The notes under the pieces: model-generated
The model's database searches: none
What the model was told of the DNA's origin: nothing
The model's input: the letters and a program-made list of their open reading frames with translations, nothing else
Origin: Acanthosepion pharaonis
Lineage: Eukaryota; Mollusca; Cephalopoda; Sepiida; Sepiidae
Assembly: GCA_903632075.3 (NCBI GenBank)
Contig: CAHIKZ030003327.1
Location: forward strand, 1,182,501-1,246,500
Direction of reading: 5' to 3'
DNA: 64,000 bases
Part shown: positions 32,640 through 44,545 of the stretch, one piece after another
How positions within the stretch are numbered: the first letter of the stretch is position 1
Layout of the letters: each line of letters begins with the position of its first letter
Program-made: the position numbers and the translations under genes

Positions 32640-32795
32640 GAAGGCAGATTTTATCGGAGTTACAATAAGTTTGTTTTTGTAGTTTATCTCTGAAAATGAT
32701 CTTGGAAAAGATCAAAAGTAATTGGGTTCAAAATAACTACGGAGCCTTACTTGATGAATTTCATCTTAACATCAAGAAACTGATTAGATGACTGG
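32640..32795 (+). repeat. Interspersed repeat with hairpin module, copy 1
   Basis: Matches 51850-52010 in the same orientation: ATTAAGTTTGT-like start, CTGAAAATGATCTTGGAAAAGATC, TTGGGTT, CCTTACTTGATGAATTTCA and TTAACATCAAG. The duplicated ATGAATTTCA-TTAACATCAAG end suggests a retroelement terminus. Confidence 0.65.
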
Positions 32796-32895
32796 AAAGG
32801 AACAGTATAAGAAGAATGTCTTTATTATTCAATGAAACATGTTTGAATGAAGATATGCTGCCTAAATACACACACGCGCTCGCACACAACAACAC
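32796..32895. other. Unassigned
   Basis: Nothing recognised between the repeat and the microsatellite. Confidence 0.3.
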
Positions 32896-32896
32896 A

Positions 32897-32977
<81 letters not shown>

Positions 32978-33194
32978 GATACAAAATGAACATGAAACCT
33001 ATCAAATAACACAAAGAAAACATTCACAAGGAGCGAATGCAACTGCACATTGATGAAAATTGATCTTGCTGCTTGCACCAATGAATGTGGATCTCTTTAC
33101 ATAAAGGAAGTGGCGCCTCCTTATGTACCAGCTTCTTCTGAATTCACTGTGAATTCTTTACACACACACATACACACACACACATATATATATA

Positions 33195-33249
<55 letters not shown>

Positions 33250-33250
33250 G
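32896..33250. repeat. Two (CA)n-(TA)n microsatellites
   Basis: First array 32878-32972, second 33158-33246. Both run CA then TA. About 180 bases between them are unassigned, although a frame with VAPPYVPASSEFTVNSL crosses this gap. Confidence 0.9.
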
Positions 33251-33814
33251 CACAGACACAAACGCATTTATGATTATCTGTATGTGCTTGAGTGGGTGTT
33301 TTTTATATTAGAGGCGCACGTGCTTGGCCGTTACTGTTCTTGTTCTGTGATTAGTGACGTTCATTTTGCGAAGAATTTTACACTTTTTTTCTTCTTTTAC
33401 ATTGATTTATGGCCTTAATGTCCGTTGCAGATCTTTGCTCAATCTGTCAAACCCTTTCAAAAAATTTCTCAGTTCGCTTCCCAGAGCGATTTTCTTCATC
33501 TTATTAGATTAGATCCCCTAGTGCAAACCAAATGTGATACGTTGTCGCAACCTTGAGATGAACCTTTTCGACGGTGCTGCTACTGGAAAACCTGTTTCCC
33601 CAAAATTTGGTGTTATGAGATGGCAAAAATCGAACTCTTATGTCTACTGTTTGATTAATCCATTTATACTTCATCGCTTTCGATAACTTTTTCATTATTT
33701 TTATTACGTACTTCGAACATGGAAACAAAATACTATCGCCTTTATCATATCAGTGTGTAAAGTGGAATAACTGTGCCGAATTTAACCGTCCTGGGTATGA
33801 CGATAGATTACATC
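33251..33814. other. Unassigned stretch
   Basis: No recognised feature in about 560 bases. Confidence 0.35.
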
Positions 33815-33985
33815 CGGTAGAGAAGCCTCTGATTGAGAGGTTTTGAGGAGTGTGTAACCACATCTTAATTGCTGTTGTTCCCAGGTCCAGGGTGGTAGCA
33901 CATGTTAGGGCCCCAACAATGGACAAATAGTCAACCCCCAAACGATTAAAGTATAAAAATAGATTTGTATAGTAAAAATACTAGC
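33815..33985 (+). repeat. Interspersed repeat, pair of 13685-13860
   Basis: GAGGTTTTGAGGAGTGTGTAACCACATCTTAATTGCTGTTGTTC and CAACAATGGACAAATAG align to the 13.7-kb copy. No terminal repeats or duplication could be recognised. Confidence 0.55.
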
Positions 33986-34739
33986 AAGACATATATGACA
34001 AAAAATACCAGCCATACATTTTACTTTCGACAAAACCCTCTTTACAAAAATATGTCAAACCTGATCTACAAAATGATTTCTTACAAGGACTACATATTCT
34101 ATTCATACGAAGCTATCATAAAAATCTTGTTGGCATTAAATAAATCACTGAGTTTTATATGCCATAAAACAAGATAAAATTAACAAAACCTAATTTAAGT
34201 CCTGATCTAGTCTGCATCGTTCATTTTCACACAAATCCTTTTCTGTAAAGCATAAAACAATTCCTCCGCCCAGTCATATGCGAAATACCAAGTTAGACTC
34301 GGTTGTATAGCAACCAGGAAAAGGACTTCTAAAACCGTTGTGAATACGACCTCTCCACTGTTATTACTAGAAAATAATGACAATTTTCACATAATAAAAT
34401 AATCTTTGAAGAGGATTTCCATCCACCTACTGGAAGAAAAGTAAAAACGTGGTTTTTAGCACAAGACGGCTTTCTTAATGTTTTTCACTATTTAGTTTTT
34501 AAAATTCAACAAAATTCAAAACAGAACATTATCGCTGGCATGATGCGGAAAGATTGAATCGAATCAACTTCGCGGTTTGCTACTAGGAAAGTTTATTCAG
34601 TGTTGAGTCAGACAGTCTTTCCCGCTTCAACTGATATATTTATAAGCGAACCATTCGTCCATGATTTGAATTGTGCTGCCACATATAATCTGGTGCTCCT
34701 GCTATACATTTAGAGATTCTTGATAAAATTCAATGAAGA
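33986..34739. other. Unassigned stretch
   Basis: No recognised feature. Confidence 0.35.
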
Positions 34740-35200
34740 ATCAGCAATGTTAGTGGTTCTAATCTGACACATTGGCTTCAGTCTCTTTCCCACCGTCGAA
34801 ATGTAGCTTCCATCAGACTTTTCTATAAATACTTTCATACTATTTATTCTGATGATTTTGCTCCTGTGGTACCAAGATTTTATGAATTTAACCGCAGTAC
34901 TAGATTGGCGACAAGATCTCATTATTATACAGTTGACATGGATAAAATTAATCGTAAGTTTTATTCCAAAGTATTCTTTTCTCCCACTTCTCGCTTGTGG
35001 AACTCTCCCCCGGTTTCTTACTTTCCTATCAAATTTGATCTTCAAAAACTAAAATGCAATGTCAATCGTCATTTTCTTACTTTTAATTCCTATTCTTTTG
35101 TTGAGCGTCCTCTTTAATAATGTTTTCTTTTACTTATATTATTTCACACTCCGTAAACTTCTGCATCTTAGTGATTTTATGACCTTAGTTGGAGTAAAAT
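34740..35200 (+). pseudogene. APE-type LINE C-terminal tail
   Basis: The plus strand encodes FHSLSHRRNVASIRLFYKYF (34770-34830), VPRFYEFNRSTRLATRSHYY (34866), a FSPTSRLWNSPPVSYFPIKF segment and NVNRHFLTFNSYS. This is the usual C-terminal end of jockey-like RT proteins. The last 80 residues stay in one frame (34866-35117). Strongly 5' truncated. Confidence 0.8.
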
Positions 35201-36029
35201 GATTAAAAGAGAAATAAATAAAAAACATAACTGTGCGAGTTACGTACCCTTCTGAAGGGTTAACTTGAACCGATCCATTTCCAGCATCTTTAGAGATGAA
35301 TCCTATAAATGAATTGCGCTTGGGTTTCTGGTGTGAACTTGATTGATGTTCAGAGAAAGGACCCTCATTGAGAATGCAATCGTTCATCACGACAGGAGTA
35401 AATTCAGTAGCAGTGCTGGTAAAATTTGCTAAATATTTTGTTTATATGGTAATTAAATGTTTTAATACAAAATAATCATCTTTATCGTTTCGGATTTCGC
35501 TTGTAATATACTCAGTAATAAACAATGAAGTTATGAATATGGTTTCAAAAATAAAAAGATAATAACTGAAAGACTACAACTAAAAGATGTATTTATCGTA
35601 GTTTGGCTGCTTAATAGTTAAATCATCGCCGATGAAAGACAAACTCCAGAGTTGCGAATGTGTGATTATTGTTCTTTCGAGGCTGTAGAATAAACTGCAT
35701 TAATAAGTTCCTTAAAATATTTTAAAAAATGAGTGAAAAATACTTTTTAATTTTGAAAATTATCATATTTTTAAAATGCTATGTTCTTTCAAAGCGCAGA
35801 TGATCTTGGCTTACCTTATTTTTAAATTCAAAGTATTTCTTCTCGTAGACTACCTACTATGAAAGACTAGGGAGTCCGGTGCACTCTGTTGCTTGACGAA
35901 GATATTGGACTTGGTGAAGACATGGGTTGGTACATTTTCCAAAGTGAACACAACAGACTAGTCCGGAATTTCAACTCGACTCACTGATTTCAATTTCTGC
36001 TGAGATAGCCATTCACGCCCTCATTAGTA
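35201..36029. other. Unassigned stretch
   Basis: No supported gene. A weak match to 12415-12480 lies at 35275-35345. Confidence 0.35.
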
Positions 36030-36615
36030 TTTTGTTAACATTTTTTTGGTCGCTAAATGCTTCCCCTACATTCAGCTGTGAGTTGTCTCCAGACACGATG
36101 AACTCTTGTACGCTCAATGAGACGCTTTATCCTGAACATCTAGTGGTCACTCCGACCATCAAGTGGAGTTTATTAATCGCTGAAAAATGCTTGAAAAATG
36201 ATCGCTTTCTTGTGCCGCTCTAAAAAGTACATTACTATTCCTATCATACTCTGCTTAAAATATTCCAAGCTGTCCAAAAATCCATTATTGCTTCTATATC
36301 TAGGCTGGCGCTGCCTAACCCTCACTTTGTGAAGAGTTCAAAAAATTTTTCGTGAATTATTTGCAAACATAAAACTCCTATCCTCACCAGCAAAACATCA
36401 CTAATCTATCGCTATTTTAATGGTAAATTATCAAACGAGTAACTTGCCTTAGTTCAAATCTCTATACAGCTGGGGCGGGGAGCAAGCCACGTAGATCAGT
36501 GTCAAATAATCCCTGTATGGCCCTTTCATCTATTCCATTGATAAAGAAGGTGGTTCCTTTCACTTCTGATCACTACAATCTTAACCTCTACAATCGAACA
36601 ATTTACACTGCTGAA
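36030..36615 (+). pseudogene. APE-type LINE fragment, strongly decayed
   Basis: NSCTLNETLYPEHLVVTPTIKWSLL (36090-36165) corresponds to the region between the FNASKTK motif and the KW-x-Y-I segment of related copies. Further islands lie near 36280-36420 (ISRLALPNPHF; SLIYRYFNGKLSNE). It ends near 36600. Confidence 0.6.
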
Positions 36616-37149
36616 CCGAATGAGTGAACCCCCAGTTATGAAACGGAAGTCCGGCACCACGAGAAAATTTCTGAATACAATAAGCATAAGAGGAAGACTG
36701 GAATACGTCAGTTCAAATTATGGGTTAAAAACACCAAGGAATCGTGCATGTTCGAACGAATTGTTCACTTTTAACAGCAACAGATCGATTAAAACATCCT
36801 CCCTTATTATTGGCAGAATGTTTTATAACAAAGTCCAAATGTTTGTTTTGAACAGAGAAATTATTATAATATGTATTTCTTAAAACCTCTGTTGGTCAAT
36901 ATCTATGACCCAATACGGAAATTTGGTTATTTTCCAATCGATGAATAAATGAAAATTAACCTCAAGTGTTTTAACTTGAAAGTCTCGAATTTCATGGCAT
37001 TAATGATTACCAGTCACAAGACTTCTTCGGGTTAAATAGCAGAAAGCCCCAAAAGTTTTGTTCAAATTGATGTTTTTATCATCATGTTAGGCCTGATATC
37101 TTTATTATGTTTAGTGGCTGTTGAAAGTGGCTGTATCACTGTTGGAATC
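36616..37149. other. Unassigned stretch
   Basis: The short frame at 36620-36883 has no recognisable domain. Confidence 0.35.
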
Positions 37150-37679
37150 ATCAAGGATTTCATCTCTTCCGGTACTCTTTTCTTTCTTTCTTCTTCTTTC
37201 CGGTAGTTTCTTTTTCTTTCTTTCACCCTTCAAAATTTCTTTCTTTTCCTTTATTTCTTTCTTTTACGATCCTAAACATTATTTTTCTCTTTACTTTCTA
37301 GTTTCCTCCAGCCATCCGTAAACATTACATTTTAATAATGTTTTCTTTCTTTCTTTCTTTCTTTCTTTCTTTTTTCTTTCTTTCTTTCTTTCTTTCTTTC
37401 TTTGTGTGTTTGTTTGTTTGTTTCTTTCCTTATTTCTTTCTTTCTTCATCCAACCGACATTTAAGATTACATTATTTTCTTTCTTTGTAACGTTCTTTCA
37501 CTAATCAACTTTTATGATACGTTCTGTATTTTTTTTCTTACATTCGTTACTGGTTTTCCTTTTATTCCCCAAGGATTTTCTCACGTTTCTTTCTTTTTTT
37601 TCTTTCTTTCTTCAACCAAGCAATTCTTCTATTTCTTTATTTCTGGTTTACTTTCGTTAACCAGTTTTCAAATTACGCT

Positions 37680-37711
<32 letters not shown>

Positions 37712-38435
37712 TTTACCTCTCTAACCATCATTTTTTTTTCTTTTTTAGTTTATCGATTTCATCTTTTCATTCTTTTTTTATTTCTCACATTTCCTCTTAT
37801 ACATATCTCTTTTGCTTTTTTATCGCCTCTTTTTTCTTCTCCATTTTGCCTTCCTCCTTATTTCATTCACTTTCTCTCTTCAAATAATCATTCTGTTATC
37901 TCTTCTTCTTCTTCTTCTTCTTCTTCTTCTTCTTCTTCTTCTTCTTCTAATATATCTTTTCCATTGTTCTTGCTGCTGTATTACCCTACAATACCTTCAC
38001 TAATTCATCCAATTCTTTTTTCGTCAGCCCCAAATCGAAGAAATGTTTTCATAGTTACGCTCTGTTGCAAAAGACAAAAGAAGCAGATGAGCCTTGGGGG
38101 GGGGGCGGCTTGCCTTGAAAAGTGAAGAAAGAAGGAAGGAAGGAAAGATAGAATAATAAAATTCAAGTAATCAACTCAATGCTGATAGATGCAGGATGGC
38201 GAGAAAAGTCGATGACTTTACCACTGTTCTTTCTTTGGTTTCCTCAAAAGCCCCACCACCGACCACTATAAACCGACACAATAAACTTGAACTGCCTTTA
38301 TCCTTTCGTCGACTCATTTTCTTTTCTAATTATGTATTTCTTCTTTAAAGTAGACTTCGGCTATTCGTTCCTTAGTTTCCTTCTTTCTTCCTTTCTTTTT
38401 TTTTTATCCCATCTTTTGTTAATATCTTCTTCTAT

Positions 38436-38487
<52 letters not shown>

Positions 38488-38515
38488 AAGTATGAGTTTA
38501 CATAAGACAAATCGT
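37150..38515. repeat. TTTC/TTC-rich low-complexity region
   Basis: (TTTC)n runs at about 37340-37402, 37680-37712 and 38435-38488, and (TTC)n at 37903-37948, lie in a T/C-biased background. Poly-F/S/L reading frames here are composition artefacts. A G-run lies at 38096-38107. Confidence 0.9.
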
Positions 38516-38758
38516 TTCATAATTACCCATCCTGGAAATTCGCCATCAACATCTACATTCTTTAATATTTTATACTTTTTCTTTTTATGAAGGTTTCACA
38601 TTTTTTCATTTTTTTTTTTTTGTATTTATCATTTGAGGCAGCTATTTATTTTTAAAGTGAGAATTTTTAAAAATTAAATTAAATTTGAAAGCTTTCTAGC
38701 AATTCTGTCTGGGATTAGTATCATCATCATATCTTAAAAAAAAACAGTATATAATATA
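38516..38758. other. Unassigned AT-rich stretch
   Basis: Nothing recognised. Confidence 0.3.
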
Positions 38759-39538
38759 CAGGGCGCGATGGATAAATTGTCGACTAAATGACGCAAAAAT
38801 GAAAATAATATTGACATTTCATTTTAACAGATATATCCTCCAAAAGTACACAAAAAAATCTTGAAATACTAAAGAATACATTTGTTCAATAAAATCGCCA
38901 TTGGCTTTAACCATGGCCTCCAGACGACTCCGGGACATCCTAAATCTCTTCTGTCTCCATTTTTAAGTTGGTGACTGCTGGCATCATCCACGCCTTCAGT
39001 TCATCTTTGCTGTTATAAGGAATTTTGTTGGCCTCTCTCGCAATAATAACATAACGGATTGCAGTTGTGGAGTTAGGTGGCCAGATATAAGGACTGATGT
39101 GATCGCAGAAATTGTCTGATAGCCATGACTCCGTTCTGCTGCTTGTGTGGCATGGTGCAGAGACCTGTTGCCAGCAGCCACCCTCTTCAGTCAAAGCAGC
39201 ACTTCTTCCAACGGGCACTTGATGTAGGTCTTTGTGTTGAGTATGAGGCCCTCACCAATAAATCTTGGAGTTCTTTTCTTACTAGAACGACCAAAGTGAG
39301 TTTTCTGATCTGCCGTACCTTCGGAATTACCATTAGACTTAGCCAAGTCCTTCTGGCGCGAATGCCAATCAGTACAGCGTGCCGGGTTTAAAGTACTGAC
39401 TAAATGAATTGTGTAATGGTGCCTTTTGTCTCACAACTGACACTACGATACTGTGCAGTCAACAAAAAGCAAAAACAAACAACGCGCATGCGTGAAATTA
39501 AAAATATAAAATGGCGACAATTTATCAATCGCACCCTG
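38759..39538 (-). mobile_element. Mariner-family derivative with intact ends
   Basis: 780 bp. Left end CAGGGCGCGATGGATAAATT, right end AATTTATCAATCGCACCCTG, flanked by TA at 38757-38758 and 39539-39540. On the minus strand it retains the transposase C-terminus: CHTSSRTESWLSDNFCDH, ISPYIWPPNSTTAIRYVI (the WPPNSPDLNP region with the SPDLNP part altered) and IPYNSKDELKAWM. The N-terminal helix-turn-helix part is lost, so it needs a partner transposase. Confidence 0.9.
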
Positions 39539-39540
39539 TA

Positions 39541-40189
39541 GTTTTGTTTCTAAAATTTACTATCATTTCGATTTGATTGTAATATTCTGTATACAATTCG
39601 TGTGGTTTTGATAAAAAAAATTAGGTTGAAGCATTTTTGGCATCCGAAAGTTTCTGTCGGATGATTTTTCTGGATCCATTAATTCCGATCAAATTCTTCG
39701 ATGTCGTGCAAACTGATATGAAAGAATCAATGTAAATAGTAATATTTATTTTGTTTTGATACAAAAATGTGGGACAAGGCCAAAATGGAGGGGGTAGGGG
39801 AAGGCTAGTCTTTAATTTGTCCTATTTTAAACTTATCTAGCCACGATGACTGACCCAAACATACCACAGCAAAACAAGGCATTCTTATTTACCATTCTTG
39901 CTACAGCCACCATAATGCATCAAAGTCTCTATGTAATCCTAACTAATTCTAATATGTATAATTTGTCTGGCGGACTTAGATAAAAAAAAAAAAGATTTAA
40001 AAACGAAGCCCCAATTAATATTTAAAATAAATACACCCGTTATACGAGGAAATAAATAAAATAATATTAATACTAACCTCCAACCTCCGCCAATTCTTAA
40101 TTGCGACAGAAATATCAGTTAATGCAGGACTAGGTAATTAATAAAAGTCATTTGACTAATCCCTCGCTCAAACACACACTCATCCAAAC
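39541..40189. other. Unassigned stretch
   Basis: No recognised feature in about 650 bases. Confidence 0.35.
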
Positions 40190-42185
40190 ACAAAAACAAA
40201 TACAAAATACACAGAAGAAAAAGGTAAAAACGAAGAAGAAGAAGAAGAAGAAGAAGAAGAAGAAGAAGAAGAAGAAGAAGAAGAAAATCAAGAAGACGAA
40301 GATGAATAAGAAGCAGACAACTAAGGAAGAAATAAAGGAAAAACGAAGAAGAAGCGGAAACCGATGAAGAAGATGAAGGGAAAAAGGTAGAAGAAAATAA
40401 GATAAAAAGGAAGAAGAAAAGGGAAACAATAAGAAGAAGAAGGTGAAAACGAAGAATAAGAAGATGAAAGGGAAACAGAAAATGAGGAGGAAGTAGAAAA
40501 AGTTAAAAATGAAGAACAATAACTCAAAGCATAAGACGCAGAAAACGGAGAAGAACATGATGAAGGAAAAAACGAAAAAAAAGAAGGAAATGAAGAGGAA
40601 GAAGAAGAAGGGAAAAATGAAGAAGAAATAGAAAACGAAAAAAGAAGAAGAAAAAAATGAAGAAAAAAGGAATAACAAAGAAGCAGCAGCAGAAAACGAA
40701 GAAGTAGATGGAGAAAACGAAGAAGAAAAAGTAAAGAAGCAGTAAACGAAAAAAAAGCAGGAGAAAAAAACGAAGAAAGAGGATAAAAGAAGAAAAAGAA
40801 GAAAAAGAAGAAGAAGAAGAAAAAGCAGAAGAAAAGAAGAAGAAGAAGAAGAAGAAGAAGAAAAGAAGGAAACTTAGAAGAGCCGTAACACTAAGAGGAA
40901 AAAGAAGATGAAAAAATAGAAAAGAAGAAAATTGAAAACAAAGAAGCAGTAAACGAAGAAAAAAGAAAAGGGAAAACAAAAATGAAGAAGTAAAACAAGA
41001 AGCAGAATACGAAGAAGAAGAAGAAGAAGAAGAAGAAGAAGGAAAAGAAGAAGAAGAAGGAAAAGAAAAAGCAGGAAACGAAGAAGAAGCAGAAACCGAA
41101 GAATTGATAGAAATGGAAGAAGTATGAGGAAAAAACGTAGAAGAAGAATACGAATAAGAAGATGAAGGAAAAAAGAAGAGGAAGCATAAAAAGAAAAAGA
41201 CAAGAAGCATGAAACGAAGAAAAGATGGCAGAATGATTATGTGAAGAAAGAAAGTAAACGAATACAGAATAAGAAAGAAGGTAGAATGGAGAAGAAAGAA
41301 AGAGGCTATAAAGAGCAAAAGGAAAATGAATCATAAAAAGAAATGAGAGAAATAAAAAAGAATGACAAGATGAAATCGATAAAAAAGAAAAAAAAATCAG
41401 TGATGGTTAGAGAGGTAAAAAGAAAGAATAAAGAAGAAGAAGAAGAAGCAGCAGGAAACGAATAAATAGCAGGAAAATGAAGAAGAAAAAGAAGAAGAAA
41501 AAGAAGGGGGTGGAGGAGGAGAAAACGCGTAAGAAAAGCATAAAAATCTGAAGAGAAAAATATGGAATAAACGAAGAGGAAACCAAAGAAGTGGTAGAAA
41601 ATGAAGTAGTAGTAGTAGTAATAGTAGTAGTAGCAGTAGAAGAAGAAGAAGAAGAAGAAGAAGAAGAAGAAGAAGAAGAAGAAGAAGAAGAAAACGTGTA
41701 AGAAGAAGCAGAGAAATCAGTAAAGGAAGAGAAAGAAGGGAAAAAAAGCAAAGATGAAGAGGAAACCGGAGAAAAAGCAAAAGGCACAGAAAACGAAGAA
41801 GGAGAAAACGAAGAAGAAGGAAAAACAAAGAAAAGTAGAAAATGAAGAAGAAGAAAAGGAAGAAGGAAAAACGAAGAAGAAGCAGATGATGATGAGGGAG
41901 TAGAAGAAGCAGAAAAATAGAAGTGTCAGAAGACAAAGTAGCAGCAGAAAGCGTAGAAGATGAAGACGAAGATGGAAAAAATGAAGATGATGAATCATAA
42001 AACGTAGAAGACAAAAACATGAAACGAAGAAGAAGAAGAAAATGAAGAAGAAAATGAGGAGGAGGAAACAGGAAACAAAGAATCAAAACGAAAAGCAGGA
42101 AAAAAGACGAAGCAGTTAACGAAGAAGAAGAAGAAGAAGAAGAAGAAGAAGAAGAAGAAGAAGAAGAAAAACGAAGAAATATATA
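40190..42185. repeat. 2-kb purine-rich GAA tract
   Basis: The plus strand is almost wholly A and G for about 2 kb. It is built of (GAA)n blocks (40225-40284, 40840-40862, 41010-41042, 41638-41692, 42122-42170) joined by recurring units of the type GAAGCAGAAAACGAAGAAG. All long minus-strand frames (poly-F/S/L) and plus frames (poly-K/E) are artefacts. The recurrent AAAACGAAG unit suggests expansion of a longer minisatellite and not only of the trinucleotide. Confidence 0.95.
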
Positions 42186-42441
42186 ACAAGATAAGAAATC
42201 AAATTTTAAAAGGAACATTTGATAAAAAAAATAAAATGAAACCAAATATAATTTAATTAGAAAATTAGAAAGAATGAAAACGAAAGATATTCACAACACG
42301 CCGAGAAATTAGAAGGAAAAGTGATAGCGACAACATGGAAGTCGAAACAGCGCGGAAAACCGAAAGAAAAATGGAAAGAAAACGTTTAAAATTTGAAAAA
42401 CAGGAATCAACAGTGACTAATATAAATAAACAGAACTGCCA

Positions 42442-42480
<39 letters not shown>

Positions 42481-42720
42481 GCCGTACTGTATATCTGTGT
42501 GGGAGGTAAAATGGGACAGGTTTGGAAAAAGATATTCTTGAAAAACGATCGGAAACATTGACTTTGGAAAACAACATAAACACGTGCCATCGTGAGTCTC
42601 GAGAAACGTACCGACCTTCTGAAGAAGGTGGGACGTGTTCTCTTGCTTTCATTTTAAATAGACATTTAATGTAGTTAATAAGAAGAAACAAGACAATGAG
42701 CAAGTTTCGAGAATTTGAGA
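42186..42720. repeat. Unassigned DNA with (AAT)n
   Basis: (AAT)n at 42445-42479. The sequence after it (42500-42640) could be a retroelement 3' portion because AAT tails end LINEs elsewhere in the window, but no coding motif is visible. Confidence 0.45.
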
Positions 42721-42985
42721 ATGTTCTTCCTGTCTAACGTTTATTACGGTTTGTCCTTTCAAGGACTGCCAAATTCTACAATATCCAAGTAAAAATAGTT
42801 TCATAATATAGAATGTCAGCAGGGGCTTATACTGTAATATTTACAATTTCTTTTAAATACGATGACTCTTCAGCGCGTAGGCGAACGTGTCTCTCCACAG
42901 TTTCCTTTTAATACCAGCTTTTGGTAAAGGTAATGAATTAGTGTTTCCATCTCTATTCTTCTTCCATATGGTGAGTTTCTAAAGA
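42721..42985 (-). pseudogene. LINE C-terminal fragment
   Basis: TCAAGGACTGCC near 42758 and GCGCGTAGGCGAACGTGTCTCTCCACAG at 42875-42905 resemble the C-terminus and stop region of the 29815 and 59643 LINEs (GACGTAGGC-ATC-CTCTCCAC). Only a short 3' piece is left. Confidence 0.5.
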
Positions 42986-42990
42986 ACATG

Positions 42991-43215
42991 CTTGCAGTTA
43001 TATCACATTGAAACACTAGTTCCTAAACGATAGCCGTAGCAACGTCGAGCCTGGTCATTACCTAGATGGGTGACCGCTTGGGAATACCTGGTGAATGAAG
43101 CATGAATGTGCGTGTGGTATAATGGATAGTGGCTGGGAATTGTTAAAGTGATGAATTTTAACTTGTCCCGTTTTCCCAGAAACTCAGCCTGTACTGCTCG
43201 CTGTCGTGATTGAAC
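42991..43215 (+). mobile_element. 5S-derived SINE-like element with box A-like joint
   Basis: 5S-like head 42991-43093: TTATATCACATTGAAACACT, GCAACGTCGAGCCTGGTCAT and GGGTGACCGCTTGGGAATAC. It is followed by GTGTGGTATAATGGATAGTGG, which resembles a tRNA A box and is shared with the copies at 19650 and 63660. The end near GAACACGC is less clear. Confidence 0.75.
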
Positions 43216-43294
43216 ACGCAATTACAGTATCACCAAATTCGCCATAAACCCGTAGAGAGACTAAAATGTTCACTCACATACACTGACTCGCGCA

Positions 43295-43450
43295 GGGCAC
43301 CTCGAGGTGGTGTAATGGTTAGAAAGATTGTCTTGCTAGAACAATTACGTATGAGTAGTGAGTTCGATCCTCACTGAGCGCCCCTAACTTTCGGCCTAGG
43401 GCCGCACCCAAGATACGCTTGGAAAATCACTACACTTACGCGCGCACGTC
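43295..43450 (+). mobile_element. tRNA-derived SINE, best preserved head
   Basis: 43295-43383 folds like a tRNA: acceptor GGGCACC against GCGCCC, box A GGTGGTGTAATGGTTAG, a T arm AGTGAG-TTCGATC-CTCACT with a perfect 6-bp stem, and no CCA. The body CTTTCGGCCTAGGGCCGCAC and CTTGGAAAATCACTACAC is shared with the two minus-strand copies at 11231-11565. Acceptor mismatches and the shared tail argue against a functional tRNA gene. Confidence 0.8.
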
Positions 43451-43625
43451 CAGTAGATTACCTGAAGAGGATGTTGTTACAGTTCTAAGCACATTAGGTA
43501 TTGCTGCTGGGGAAGAAATATTTTACAGGGTGGATTTACTTGCCACATCTCCAGTGCGTATTGAATTTAGAGCTATCCTTCTCCTAGAGGGGTTACCAAC
43601 CACGATTAAGATCAAAGATTTATAA
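43450..43625 (+). CDS. Unrecognised coding-like ORF end
   Basis: Directly after the SINE, one frame reads SSRLPEEDVVTVLSTLGIAA, GEEIFYRVDLLATSPVRIEF and ends LLEGLPTTIKIKDL before TAA. The composition is protein-like with no repeats. The ATG that opens the frame lies within the SINE tail, so it is unlikely to be the real start; the piece could be a 3' exon (acceptor-like GTCCAG just upstream) or part of an unknown element. Function unknown. Confidence 0.3.
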
Positions 43626-44419
43626 CTTTTGAATATTGTTTGCACGTAGGTGATGACAATGAACTTAGAAGGTTTCAAATTTGGGACTACAATTTCTTAT
43701 TGCAAGCTATTATCCATTTCATCACAATCACAGCCAAATACAGTGTTCGACTATTATTATAGTTTATATTTCAGCTTACAGTTTAGGCCTTGAATTTTAA
43801 GTAATCAACCAGATGAGTACCTTGAACGGTTATTTATTTATTGTTCGAATGAGCGGATTTTGGCAAAATTTCTCCTGGCCTGAAAATACTTAAATTTCTT
43901 GAATTTTTGAAGTTTTTTTTTATATATTTTCTTTTATTATTAATAATATTAGTTCTTGTGATTTTCACGCTTGAGCTACTTTTGTTGTGTATTTTGTTCA
44001 TTGTTATTGAATTTAATACAAACCATTTATAATTAATATCATTTGTATGTCACCTTGCAGTGGAGATCACAAATTTTAATTGAACAATGAGATAAGTCCA
44101 TAGAACTGTTATTGTTTTATTGAATATATATATATATGTGTGTGTCTGTGTGTGTGTGCCCGCCCGCGCGTGTGTGTATGCACAGTGTGTCCACAATGTT
44201 ATTAGACAAATCGAAGAATGTATAAAAATTATAACGGAAAGTGGATACTGTTAAAATGTTTACATAATATGAAATAAATATTGAAGATATTTATATACAA
44301 ATAAATTAAAATAAATTTCTATAAGGTTCCCATTCGTTGCAGAAAGGGAAGCAAAGCTACATTCTGTTCATCAATTATGGTAATTCTTTAATTCCAGTCT
44401 CAAACATAAAAGCAACTTT
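43626..44419. other. Unassigned AT-rich stretch
   Basis: No supported feature. A short (TA)n-(TG)n segment lies at 44126-44156. Confidence 0.4.
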
Positions 44420-44545
44420 AAGAAACAATTAATATCATTAAAAGACCTTTAATAATAACATATTATGCAACAAAGATTTAGATGCCAAGTCTTCTAGGCT
44501 TTTCGTAGTGATTTTTTAAAAATTTTCTAAAGACTTTGCGGACAT
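44420..44545 (+). repeat. Third copy of the ATATGCAACAAA repeat
   Basis: CTTTAATAATAACATATTATGCAACAAAGATTTAG and CTTTTCGTAGTGATTTTTT match 100-220 and 745-860. The three copies share order and orientation. Confidence 0.55.

Noticed and set aside
37340..38490. CRISPR-like or other regularly spaced array
   Set aside because: Simple TTTC microsatellite without spacers.
40148..42245. Long frames up to 282 residues on the minus strand
   Set aside because: Poly-F/S/L composition comes from the complementary TTC/TTTC strand of the GAA tract.
42600..42640. Another hammerhead-like site (TTCTGAAGAAGG near 42612)
   Set aside because: No hairpin followed by GAAA in the right place.
43295..43383. Functional tRNA gene
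   Set aside because: Acceptor-stem mismatches and a downstream body shared with other SINE copies.
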